Shown here piece by piece: positions 1 through 5,904 of a stretch of DNA of 7,605 bases. Under the pieces are notes generated by a model, which saw only the letters and a program-made list of their open reading frames with translations, searched no databases and was not told the origin of the DNA. The stretch covers positions 1-7,605 of the forward strand of contig JADGQN010000230.1 of the NCBI GenBank assembly GCA_017881765.1, written 5' to 3'. The position numbers and the translations under genes were made by a program. Numbering within the stretch: position 1 is the stretch's first letter; each line of letters begins with the position of its first letter. The stretch is from Syntrophobacterales bacterium. Its GTDB lineage: Bacteria; Desulfobacterota; Syntrophorhabdia; Syntrophorhabdales; WCHB1-27.

Positions 1-172
1 TTTTTGCTTACGAGAGCAATGTAAGTAGTATCTTAGAGACTTCCTAGTAAGTTGTGCGTAAAAGAATCGGCCGAAGGCGTAAAAAAAACGTAAAGAATGC
101 GGTTAATGCGGAAAGAGTGGATCAATTGCAGGCTGATTGGGGGTCTAGCAGGCGCACGCCTTATATTCGCGA
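1..172. other. Region downstream of kdpE, short degenerate repeats only
   Basis: No gene or clear terminator is visible. On the plus strand a CGTAAA motif occurs three times (57, 79, 89), twice as CGTAAA(A)GAAT followed by CGG (57-70 and 89-102), and AATGCGG is repeated at 96-102 and 105-111. There is an A8 run at 81-88 and an 8-bp palindrome TCGGCCGA at 67-74. A 5-bp stem AGGCG/CGCCT with a 2-nt loop lies just after kdpE near 150-163, but no T run follows it. The stretch may be the spacer to a further gene beyond the left edge. Confidence 0.4.
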
Positions 173-868
173 CTACGGCAGATCTTTCTCTATCAGTCGA
201 TATCCTACACCTGATTCGGTGACGATGTAACTGGGTTGTGATGGATCCGCCTCGATCTTACGCCGTAGCTGCCCGATATATATCCGCAAGTAATGCGTTT
301 CTTCCTGGTAATTTGGTCCCCAGATCGCCCGAAGGAGTTGCTTATGAGTTACTACCCTGCCGGCTTGCAGGGCTAAATATTTCAAGATTTCATATTCTGT
401 TGGCGTGAGCTTTACGTCATCCCCTTTGAGTATCACTCTGCGGTGCGCCAGATCAACCGTAAGCTCCCCGAAGGTAAGCACCGGCTCATCCTCTGTTTTG
501 GCTGCATGGCGGAGGGCAACCCGGATGCGAGCAAGCAGCTCTCCCATAGCGAAGGGCTTAGTGATATAGTCGTCAGCGCCGGCATCGAGTGCTTTAATCT
601 TATCGTTCTCCTGCTCTCTTACCGAAAGAACAATCGCTGGAACCTGGGTCCATTCACGAAGGCGCCTGACAACCTCGACGCCGTCGAGGTCAGGCAAGCC
701 GAGGTCCAGGATGATTAAGTCGGGATGAAAGATTGACGTCTGATTCAGACCCTCTTGCCCCGAGGACGCTTCGGCAATATCATAGCCAAAACCTGTCAGG
801 GCGGTCTTTAACATTCGACGAATCTGTTTTTCATCATCAATGACAAGTATACGTGCGCCCTCAGACAC
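173..868 (-). CDS. kdpE: KdpE-like OmpR-family response regulator
   Basis: This is a DNA-binding response regulator, the probable partner of the kinase gene just upstream (14-bp gap). The receiver domain at about 5-118 has the acidic pair Asp11-Asp12, phosphoacceptor Asp55 in LDLGLPDLDG, Ser82 in the Thr/Ser position and Lys105 in ITKPF. The OmpR/PhoB winged-helix domain at about 130-228 contains LTPTEYEILKYLALQAGRVVT, the recognition-helix area EETHYLRIYIGQLRRKIE and the C-terminal wing with ESGVGYRL. The 231-residue length is normal. The VRRLREWTQVPAIVLS and DKIKALDAGADDYITKPF segments are strongly KdpE-like. The start is GTG at 868, preceded by AAGGGG with 6-nt spacing. In classical systems KdpE activates kdpFABC, the high-affinity K+ ATPase, but no such genes are in the window, so the target here is not shown. 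Confidence 0.92.
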   Translation of the reverse strand: MSEGARILVIDDEKQIRRMLKTALTGFGYDIAEASSGQEGLNQTSIFHPDLIILDLGLPDLDGVEVVRRLREWTQVPAIVLSVREQENDKIKALDAGADDYITKPFAMGELLARIRVALRHAAKTEDEPVLTFGELTVDLAHRRVILKGDDVKLTPTEYEILKYLALQAGRVVTHKQLLRAIWGPNYQEETHYLRIYIGQLRRKIEADPSQPSYIVTESGVGYRLIEKDLP

Positions 869-882
869 TATGTTCCCCTTTC

Positions 883-2406
883 TTATTCAACGTCTGATCC
901 TTCCGGAGGTGGCTCGGATGCGGGTAGAGAAAAGGTGAATCGATTACCGTATTCAGGCGATGGGCCAACCCATATTTTACCGCCGTGCGCTTCAACGATC
1001 CCTTTACAGATAGAAAGCCCGAGTCCAATCCCGCTTACATCCTTAGCATAGTGCAACCGATAAAACTTGTTGAACACATTTTCTCGCTCTGCTGTGGGGA
1101 TCGACGGGCTGAGATCGCTAATGCTAATCAGCATCGCTTCATTGGTGTAATGAGCCGAAATGGAGATTTCGCTGCCCGGAGGAGAATATTTCGCGGCATT
1201 TTCCAGCAAGTTAATCATAACGTGTTCTATAAGACCACAATCGGCTTTTACAAGGGGGGGGCTGGATGGCATAGTAACCCGCAACGGATGGCCTTGAAGA
1301 ACATCTTTAATCTGCCTCAGGGCAACACCCACAATATCCTGGATATCACACCATTCTTTGTTCAGCTTCAGCACACCGCTTTCAAGCCGCACCATGTCAA
1401 GGAGATTTGCCACGAAGTGGTTCAAGCGTTGGGCCTCTTCCTTGATCGTCTGTAAAAGGATTTCTTTGGTTTCCCGGCTGTATACGCTTTCTTCGGAGAG
1501 AAGGCTTGTCACCGCCCCTGTAATTGAGGCAAGTGGCGTGCGCAGGTCATGGGAAATGGAATTGAGCAAGGCCGTATGTAGTTTCTCGGACTCTCTGAGC
1601 CATTGAGCCTGTTCAGCTTCTTCCGCCAGTTTAACGCGGATGATTGCAATCGCCGCCAAGTTGGCAAAGGCTTCAATAAGTTGGCGTTGCTCGGATGGAA
1701 GTTCGTCCGCGAGTTGCCCCAGAGCCATGACGGCCAGGGTCTCCTGGTCAGTTCTGATGGGTACAAAAAGATGCTCTGCACCACTGAGCGTGCCGGTCCC
1801 CTTTCCAGCCCACTTCCCGTCCTCTAATACCCAGCGAGCTATACCCTGCTCTTTATCATCAAGCTGGGCGCTGGATGAAGTGGTGTTGGCGATCTCAGTC
1901 AGTACGCCACCCACGGGATCGGGCACGAATATTACCGCTTCTCCGCCCACTGCCACAGCCACTGTCTTCACCATTGTCTGCAAGACCCGTTGCAGATCGG
2001 TCTCAGCAGCTATCTCACGGCTAAGTGCGTACAGAGCAGCTGTTCTTCGCTCGCTGTCTCGAGCACTTTCCACTTCATTCCGGAGTCTGGTACCCAACGT
2101 TCCGGTGACGAGGGCCACCAGCAGAAAAACCGCAAAAGTCAGGATGTAGCGCACGTCGCTTACCGCGAAACTGAGCACCGGGGGCACGAAGAAGAAATCG
2201 AAGGTCAGGACTCCCAACGACGATGCAAAGAAAGAAGGCCCAAGACCCCAGCGCACCGCACTGATCAGTACCGGCAATAAGTAAAGTACCAGAATATTTA
2301 TGAGGTCGAAGGTGGGATACAGCATCTCACCGAGTGCGGTGATGGCTGCAACGGCCACGAGTGTCAAAGAATACTGCTTCAGAGAAGAATAACCTGCTGG
2401 GGACAT
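883..2406 (-). CDS. kdpD: KdpD-like sensor histidine kinase, short form (DUF4118-GAF-HisKA-HATPase)
   Basis: This is an inner-membrane sensor kinase equivalent to the C-terminal half of KdpD, the potassium/turgor sensor. Numbering from the upstream TTG (2430), a four-helix DUF4118 membrane region spans about 20-112, including the FDFFFVPP motif. A GAF domain covers about 130-265, HisKA has the phosphoacceptor His294 in SISHDLRTPLASITG, and the HATPase has the N box MINLLENAAKYSPPG (about 405-419) and G2 box GIGLGLSICKGIVEAHGG (about 467-484). It lacks the N-terminal KdpD sensor (Walker motifs) and USP domains of the roughly 890-residue E. coli protein. The G1 box, normally DxGxG, reads DLSPS (Asp439-Ser443), so both glycines are gone. 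An 8-G run at 1254-1261 lies in frame. I prefer ATG 2406, since TTG 2430 has no Shine-Dalgarno, though ATG has only a weak AAAGAG. It is followed by kdpE after 14 bp. Confidence 0.88.
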   Translation of the reverse strand: MSPAGYSSLKQYSLTLVAVAAITALGEMLYPTFDLINILVLYLLPVLISAVRWGLGPSFFASSLGVLTFDFFFVPPVLSFAVSDVRYILTFAVFLLVALVTGTLGTRLRNEVESARDSERRTAALYALSREIAAETDLQRVLQTMVKTVAVAVGGEAVIFVPDPVGGVLTEIANTTSSSAQLDDKEQGIARWVLEDGKWAGKGTGTLSGAEHLFVPIRTDQETLAVMALGQLADELPSEQRQLIEAFANLAAIAIIRVKLAEEAEQAQWLRESEKLHTALLNSISHDLRTPLASITGAVTSLLSEESVYSRETKEILLQTIKEEAQRLNHFVANLLDMVRLESGVLKLNKEWCDIQDIVGVALRQIKDVLQGHPLRVTMPSSPPLVKADCGLIEHVMINLLENAAKYSPPGSEISISAHYTNEAMLISISDLSPSIPTAERENVFNKFYRLHYAKDVSGIGLGLSICKGIVEAHGGKIWVGPSPEYGNRFTFSLPASEPPPEGSDVE

Positions 2407-2460
2407 GGCTTGACTCTTTGTCGCGGCCAACGGCTACCGCTGGGGATTGAAACGTTACTT

Positions 2461-2488
2461 CCTTTGGCCTTCTTCCTTTAGCCTTTGG
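2461..2488 (-). repeat. Four heptad direct repeats upstream of kdpD
   Basis: On the minus strand four consecutive 7-mers read CCAAAGG, CTAAAGG, AAGAAGG and CCAAAGG. A 12-bp near-duplication (GGCTAAAGGAAG and GGCCAAAGGAAG, period 14) results. They sit in the 97-121 bp leader between the DUF39 gene and kdpD, where a regulator such as KdpE could bind. The repeat is seen; a regulatory role is a guess. No good -10/-35 pair was found in this leader. Confidence 0.45.
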
Positions 2489-2527
2489 TCTGCCTCATCC
2501 GATCCGTATCGTGATTTGGAACTTGAC

Positions 2528-3736
2528 TCACATCTCCTCCGGTGTCCGCTCCTCAAGGGTATTCATCTTTAAGCCCGCATCGACTCCGGGAAGAGGCTGA
2601 ACAGGCACGGTCAGCATGAATCGGCCGGCGAGTACCCAGTCCTTCAACGTCGTTGCGATCTCCAGCGCCTTCGAATAGCTTGATATGGGCGAGGCGGGAA
2701 TCTCCTTACCATTGAGCGTCAGGCTTCCAGTCTTGAGCTGGGCGTAGCTGACCTCTCCAAGGCTTTTGGGTACACGGTTGGGATAGTCTTTCCCGTAATC
2801 GACTATCTGCGTCACCAGCTCTTCGTCCCTTCTCGAAGTAAAGTAGGCCATCTCTTCATCAAGCACGGGAATGGGAATGCCTATACCAACGAAGAGGGTG
2901 ACGCCATAACCCATAAAACTCGCACCCTTGAGGAAGGAAGGGCTCATCTGCTTCGCGTCGCCCGTGACTGCAAGCGTGCCCGCCGGGGCCCTGACCATCC
3001 CTTCGGGGGTGCGCATCACGGCGGGGTTATGCTGGGTTCCATGTGATGAGACGTATCCTATGCCACCTGCCAAAAAAATCCGCGTGCCGATGCCGATTGT
3101 TCGATAGGCAGGATCCTTCAGAAGCGGAGAAAGCTGACCCGCGCTGCAGTAGTTGGCGTTGCCCAGGTTCGGCTTCAGGAGCCCCATGTAAGTATGGATT
3201 ATCCTGTCGTTGCAGTTCACCGCAACATTATAGTTCTGGTAACAGTTGCGCGGATTGTAAAGGTAGGCTTCATTGACCGTTTCCTTGTTGATATACGTTT
3301 CTATCTTCCGTCTGGGATAGCAGTCAGTACCGTAACCGGTCGCAACAAGCCTTATGTTCTTTCCACCGACAAACTCTTCGATTACGTGAGCGCCGCCATA
3401 TTTGAACCCGCCGGGATAGACCTGATTCCTCGGATCCTCTTCGGGCAGCGCGGTGGCGCCGAGATAGACATCCACCGCCGCAAGACCTGTATAGCAAGGC
3501 ACGTCATTGAGATAGCAGACGCCCCCTCCGATCTTTATCCTCGGCTTTGAGTGGCCGAGGTTCAAGAACATACCGCTTGAACACATCGGGCCAAACGTTC
3601 CGGTCGTAACAACATCCACCTGCTCTGCCGCCGCCTTCGTGCCCTTCTCTCCGACTATATCGATCATCTCCTCGGCCGTCACGACGACCGCCTTGCCTTT
3701 CTTGATCTTTTCGTTTATCTCTTCTATTGTCTTCAC
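2528..3736 (-). CDS. DUF39/HcyBio homocysteine-biosynthesis protein (COG1900 type)
   Basis: This resembles the DUF39 (HcyBio, COG1900) family, whose Methanosarcina member MA1821 takes part, with a small NIL/ferredoxin protein (MA1822), in making homocysteine from aspartate semialdehyde and sulfide. Genes of this family support methionine synthesis in some Desulfovibrio lacking the classical route. The protein is about 402 residues, cytoplasmic and without membrane segments. Visible features, numbered from the GTG at 3739, are TTGTFGPMCSSG with Cys53, GGGVCYLNDVPCY with Cys75 and Cys82, GYGTDCYPR with Cys140, and further Cys166, Cys176 and Cys198. Glycine-rich blocks follow (GIGTRIFLAGGIGY; SHGTQHNP). 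Cys53 and Cys140 are likely the two conserved functional cysteines known in the family, but this is from memory and not an alignment. It follows cysK closely, consistent with a sulfur amino acid operon. No CBS domain or ferredoxin partner is seen in the window. The start is GTG at 3736, or 3739 if the first GTG is used. Confidence 0.88.
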   Translation of the reverse strand: MKTIEEINEKIKKGKAVVVTAEEMIDIVGEKGTKAAAEQVDVVTTGTFGPMCSSGMFLNLGHSKPRIKIGGGVCYLNDVPCYTGLAAVDVYLGATALPEEDPRNQVYPGGFKYGGAHVIEEFVGGKNIRLVATGYGTDCYPRRKIETYINKETVNEAYLYNPRNCYQNYNVAVNCNDRIIHTYMGLLKPNLGNANYCSAGQLSPLLKDPAYRTIGIGTRIFLAGGIGYVSSHGTQHNPAVMRTPEGMVRAPAGTLAVTGDAKQMSPSFLKGASFMGYGVTLFVGIGIPIPVLDEEMAYFTSRRDEELVTQIVDYGKDYPNRVPKSLGEVSYAQLKTGSLTLNGKEIPASPISSYSKALEIATTLKDWVLAGRFMLTVPVQPLPGVDAGLKMNTLEERTPEEM

Positions 3737-3741
3737 CACAT

Positions 3742-3747
3742 CCTCCT
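3742..3747 (-). promoter_or_regulatory. Shine-Dalgarno deciding the start of the DUF39 gene
   Basis: The minus strand reads AGGAGG between cysK and the DUF39 gene. Two adjacent GTG codons follow, at 3739 and 3736. The spacing is only 2 nt to the first and 5 nt to the second, so the second is the better start. An ATG immediately after the motif is out of frame and hits a stop at its third codon. Confidence 0.6.
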
Positions 3748-3761
3748 GCCTGTCACTTGAT

Positions 3762-4694
3762 CTATTTCATGTATGGAGCAAAAAGCTCGGTGGAAAGGTA
3801 GCGATCACCCAAGTCCGGGATTATGACCACAATCAGTTTGCCCTCAAATTCAGCCTCGTGGCTAAGATGCAGCGCAGCCCACATTGCAGCACCTGAGGAC
3901 ATGCCGCAGAATATTCCTTCTTCCGTGGCCAGCCTGCGTGCCGTCTCAAAGGCCTTCTCGTTTGAGACCTTGACGATTCTATCAATGAGGTGCGTATCCA
4001 GTACGTCCGGTATAAAGCCCGCGCCGATGCCCTGGATTTTGTGAGGACCCGGAGGGCCTCCGGACAACACCGGCGAATTCTCCGGCTCCACGGCAACCGC
4101 TTTAAACGAGGGTTTCTTCTGTTTTATTACATCCGCAACACCCGTGATGGTCCCACCAGTTCCAACGCCGGCCACCAGCGCATCAACGCGGCCATCCGTA
4201 TCGTTCCATATCTCCTCAGCCGTTGTCCTGCGATGAACCTCCGGGTTTGCCTGATTCTTGAATTGCTGCAGCATGAGGGCGTGCGGGTTCTCATGCAGAA
4301 TCTCTTCAGCCTTTTCTATGGCTCCCCGCATGCCCTTATCGCCGGGCGTCAATACAAGCTCCGCACCCAATGCCCGCAGCAGCGCCCGCCGTTCCATGCT
4401 CATCGTGTCAGGCATGGTCAAGGTCAACTTATATCCGCGGGCAGCACAGACAAAGGCGAGGGCAATGCCCGTATTGCCGCTTGTCGGCTCAATGAGAACA
4501 GTATCCTTGGTCAAGGTGCCGGTCTTTTCAGCAGCCTCGATCATGCTCACGCCAATCCTGTCCTTCACGCTTCCGCATGGGTTAAAAAACTCCAGCTTGG
4601 CGACAATTTCCACATCCATTCCGCGAGCCAGCCTGTTGATCCTCACCAGCGGCGTGTGCCCGACCAGCTGGGTCATGTCCTGAGCAATCTTCAT
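3762..4694 (-). CDS. cysK: Cysteine synthase (O-acetylserine sulfhydrylase)
   Basis: This is a cytoplasmic PLP enzyme that replaces the acetate of O-acetyl-L-serine with sulfide to make L-cysteine. Its 310 residues equal the family norm. The PLP lysine is Lys44 in NPCGSVKDR. The substrate-binding loop TSGNTG is at 71-76, the phosphate-binding GTGGTITG at 178-185, and the SSGAA loop near 266-270 contains the Ser that contacts the PLP ring nitrogen. The C-terminus has the typical IPDLGDRYLSTELF. The ATG at 4694 is supported by a good Shine-Dalgarno and by the usual N-terminal TQLVGHTPLVRI. The base before the SVKD motif is unusual in reading Cys-Gly where Gly-Gly or Leu-Ser is more often seen. 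It is first in a pair with the DUF39 homocysteine gene, spacing about 22 bp, so both are probably cotranscribed. A CysM or cystathionine beta-synthase role is less likely by length and motifs. Confidence 0.94.
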   Translation of the reverse strand: MKIAQDMTQLVGHTPLVRINRLARGMDVEIVAKLEFFNPCGSVKDRIGVSMIEAAEKTGTLTKDTVLIEPTSGNTGIALAFVCAARGYKLTLTMPDTMSMERRALLRALGAELVLTPGDKGMRGAIEKAEEILHENPHALMLQQFKNQANPEVHRRTTAEEIWNDTDGRVDALVAGVGTGGTITGVADVIKQKKPSFKAVAVEPENSPVLSGGPPGPHKIQGIGAGFIPDVLDTHLIDRIVKVSNEKAFETARRLATEEGIFCGMSSGAAMWAALHLSHEAEFEGKLIVVIIPDLGDRYLSTELFAPYMK

Positions 4695-4702
4695 GACGTC
4701 GT

Positions 4703-4709
4703 ACCTCCC
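4703..4709 (-). promoter_or_regulatory. cysK: Shine-Dalgarno of cysK
   Basis: The minus strand reads GGGAGGT, 8 nt before the ATG at 4694. This is a strong, well-spaced ribosome-binding site and supports that ATG as the start. Confidence 0.75.
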
Positions 4710-4729
4710 GTCCTGTCAGTAAGAAGAAT

Positions 4730-4735
4730 AGTATA
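4730..4735 (-). promoter_or_regulatory. cysK: Candidate -10 hexamer of the cysK promoter
   Basis: The minus strand reads TATACT in an AT-rich stretch about 36 bp upstream of the cysK start, matching the sigma-70 -10 consensus at five of six bases. No good -35 hexamer lies 16-18 bp upstream, so the promoter may be weak or activator-dependent. A short palindrome GGAAATTCC lies just upstream at 4745-4753 and could be an operator half. Both are inferences from sequence pattern only. Confidence 0.35.
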
Positions 4736-4779
4736 CAACAAATTGGAAATTCCGAGGAATGCAATCTGAAACGGGCAGT

Positions 4780-4836
4780 TATCTCACGCCCAGTCGCTCC
4801 GCTCCTTCGAGGCCGCAGAGGTCGCAGAGGAAAGAC
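4780..4836 (+). repeat. Left copy of an inverted near-repeat pair flanking the intergenic element
   Basis: Read on the plus strand, this begins TATCTCACGCCC (4780-4791) and ends with a block at 4813-4836 (CCGCAGAG, two variable bases, then CGCAGAGGAAAGAC). Both parts recur in the same order and at the same overall length of 57 bp, in inverse orientation, at 5138-5194. The 12-bp start is identical and the 24-bp end differs at two positions. The outer edges are about 415 bp apart, a layout typical of a miniature element or of two REP-like units placed head to head. Confidence 0.65.
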
Positions 4837-4876
4837 GTGAGGAGAGAAATACGGAGAGTATGCATGTGCTTGCTCT

Positions 4877-4970
4877 GAATTCTCGGAGAGAATTCTTCGC
4901 ATCGCATCGCGCTTCGCGCGAAGTAGTCGTGGAAAGCCCGATATATGTTGTCTGCCGCTCCGCAGCAGAC
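4877..4970. repeat. Cluster of three short perfect palindromes
   Basis: Three separate inverted repeats lie within 94 bp. GAATTCTC and GAGAATTC are separated by 3 nt (4877-4895). The 12-bp uninterrupted palindrome CTTCGCGCGAAG is at 4912-4923. GTCTGC and GCAGAC are separated by 9 nt (4950-4970). They sit in the middle of the element bounded by the inverted near-repeats, which makes chance occurrence less attractive as an explanation, although each alone would be unremarkable. Confidence 0.55.
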
Positions 4971-5007
4971 TGACCTTCACAGCCCGACTGGGAGCGTACC
5001 AATTATT

Positions 5008-5032
5008 ACCGTGCCACGAAGTGGCTGACGGT
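5008..5032. repeat. Bulged 10-bp hairpin adjacent to the 14-bp inverted repeat
   Basis: ACCGT followed by GCCAC (5008-5017) pairs with GTGGC (5021-5025) and, after a 2-nt bulge (TG), with ACGGT (5028-5032). The loop is GAA. It directly adjoins the larger hairpin at 5032-5066, so the two would form neighbouring stem-loops in RNA or single-stranded DNA. Confidence 0.6.
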
Positions 5033-5066
5033 TTTGATTTTCCGGCCTCTCACCGGAAAATCAAAA
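5032..5066. repeat. Perfect 14-bp inverted repeat (strong hairpin, no T-tract)
   Basis: The arms are TTTTGATTTTCCGG (5032-5045) and CCGGAAAATCAAAA (5053-5066), with the 7-nt loop CCTCTCA. Pairing is perfect over 14 bp. The stem is GC-paired next to the loop and AT-rich at its base. On neither strand is the 3' arm followed by a run of T, so it is not a canonical intrinsic terminator. It abuts a second hairpin at 5008-5032. It could be a processing or stabilising RNA hairpin, a protein-binding site, or the folded core of a small mobile element. Confidence 0.8.
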
Positions 5067-5137
5067 AAGAATTCGCCTCGGTCTCCTGTGCAATTGCTCC
5101 CTCTGTGATCTGTGAACTCCGTGTGAATAACTCTCCG

Positions 5138-5194
5138 GTCTTTCCTCTGCGGACTCTGCGGACTCTAGCGAATGAAATGAGCGGGCGTGAGATA
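5138..5194 (-). repeat. Right copy of an inverted near-repeat pair flanking the intergenic element
   Basis: Read on the minus strand, this begins TATCTCACGCCC (5194-5183) and ends with a 24-bp block (5161-5138) that matches the left copy at 22 of 24 positions. Between these anchors the sequence has diverged, keeping a short TTCG match. The block also contains a 9-bp tandem repeat, CTCTGCGGA twice on the plus strand at 5145-5162, with a third partial copy. See the entry at 4780-4836 for its partner. Confidence 0.65.
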
Positions 5195-5217
5195 GACTTC
5201 TTTTGCTGCTCTGCAGG

Positions 5218-5904
5218 CTATGATACTGTGACGTTGAACTTTATTTCGGCTTCCGACCTTCTGCCGTAAATGGGAACGGGCTCCGTGTGTGCGCCTTCCG
5301 CATGCGCTTCCAGGCCAAGCCGCAAGAGCGCCTCACCCCTTACCCTCTGAAAATCGTCTTTGATGAGCGTAACACCTTCAACGAGGGCGAGCTTTTCCTC
5401 GCAGAGCCTCAAGCCTGAGCCAAACGAGATACACGGCGTTTTCACTATGTCGGCAACCGCGGCCGGCCGGACCGATTGATACCCTGTACATCTAGCGAGC
5501 CTGCCTTCAGAGGCGCGGTAGAGCGCCAGAAACACCTCACCCTTTTTTGCATCGATGAGGGGGCAAACATAATCTCCTTCCAAATACCGGAATGGGTGAG
5601 CGAGAACATCCAGGGTGGGCACGCCAACCAGATCGATGCCGAGTCCGGAAGAGAGCCCCTTGGCAAAAGCAAGAGCCACCCTGATCCCCGTGAATGACCC
5701 TGGCCCCCGTGTGACCGCGATGAGACCCACGTCCTTGATCTCATAGCCGTGATCCGCAATGAGCTGCCTGACCCTCACCGACAGAAGCTCGGACGTTGGC
5801 TTCTCGAGGATGCCATGCCTCTCTTCGAGGAGTTTTTCGTCGATACCTAATGCGAGGTTCAAAAAGCCGAGCGAGTTATCGATTGCGAGGAGGACCTTAC
5901 CCAT
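5218..5904 (-). CDS. tsaB: tRNA threonylcarbamoyladenosine (t6A) biosynthesis protein TsaB
   Basis: TsaB (YeaZ) is the ASKHA-fold partner of TsaD. With TsaE it forms the cytoplasmic complex that transfers the threonylcarbamoyl group to A37 of ANN-decoding tRNAs; TsaB is a structural partner and not the catalytic subunit. The 228-residue product matches the usual length of about 220-235. It opens with GKVLLAIDNS, typical of the first strand and phosphate loop of the fold, has the family signature TRGPGSFTGIRVALAFAKGL near residues 60-80, then PLIDAKKGEVFLALYR, and ends with the PIYGRRSEAE segment. I chose the ATG at 5904 because homology begins there. The frame continues upstream to 5985, but those 27 residues are low-complexity and come from the repeat-like spacer. 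Only a weak AAGG precedes the ATG. It probably belongs to the dxr-rseP transcript, although the inserted spacer could alter that. Confidence 0.94.
   Translation of the reverse strand: MGKVLLAIDNSLGFLNLALGIDEKLLEERHGILEKPTSELLSVRVRQLIADHGYEIKDVGLIAVTRGPGSFTGIRVALAFAKGLSSGLGIDLVGVPTLDVLAHPFRYLEGDYVCPLIDAKKGEVFLALYRASEGRLARCTGYQSVRPAAVADIVKTPCISFGSGLRLCEEKLALVEGVTLIKDDFQRVRGEALLRLGLEAHAEGAHTEPVPIYGRRSEAEIKFNVTVS

Larger units (their letters stand above)
4695..5217. other. 523-bp intergenic region, hairpin-rich, no convincing gene
   Basis: This lies between the stop of tsaB and the start of cysK. Short open frames exist on both strands (for example 4582-4980 minus and 5021-5269 plus), but their products are low-complexity, resemble no family I know and overlap neighbouring genes. 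Instead the region holds a pair of inverted near-repeats at its two ends (4780-4836 and 5138-5194), a run of perfect short hairpins between them, and a 14-bp perfect inverted repeat at 5032-5066. The right 80 bp before cysK (4695-4775) is AT-richer and is the likely cysK promoter region. I see no tRNA, known riboswitch core or transposase. Confidence 0.7.

Noticed and set aside
150..163. Terminator after kdpE
   Set aside because: It is only a 5-bp stem with a 2-nt loop and no T run follows; the T8 on the minus strand at 88-81 is not preceded by a convincing stem.
985..2280. Several plus-strand open frames opposite kdpD
   Set aside because: They are antisense shadows of the kinase gene with no recognisable domains and no convincing ribosome-binding sites.
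3990..4769. Long plus-strand open frame of 259 codons
   Set aside because: It lies opposite cysK, whose motifs are unmistakable. Its product is rich in Arg, Leu and His, shows no family features and is a shadow of the codon bias on the minus strand.
4582..5002. Minus-strand open frames in the tsaB-cysK spacer
   Set aside because: They run through the inverted-repeat element and out of frame into cysK. The predicted peptides are low-complexity and lack homology that I can recognise.
5032..5066. Rho-independent terminator of tsaB
   Set aside because: The stem is strong but no T-tract follows it on the minus strand (nor on the plus), so it fails the standard definition.
5145..5166. CRISPR-like or tandem array
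   Set aside because: It is only a 9-bp unit repeated about 2.4 times with no spacers; it is part of the inverted near-repeat.
5021..5269. Plus-strand 82-codon open frame
   Set aside because: It spans the hairpin and the right repeat and overlaps the end of tsaB on the other strand; no good start site or domain was seen.
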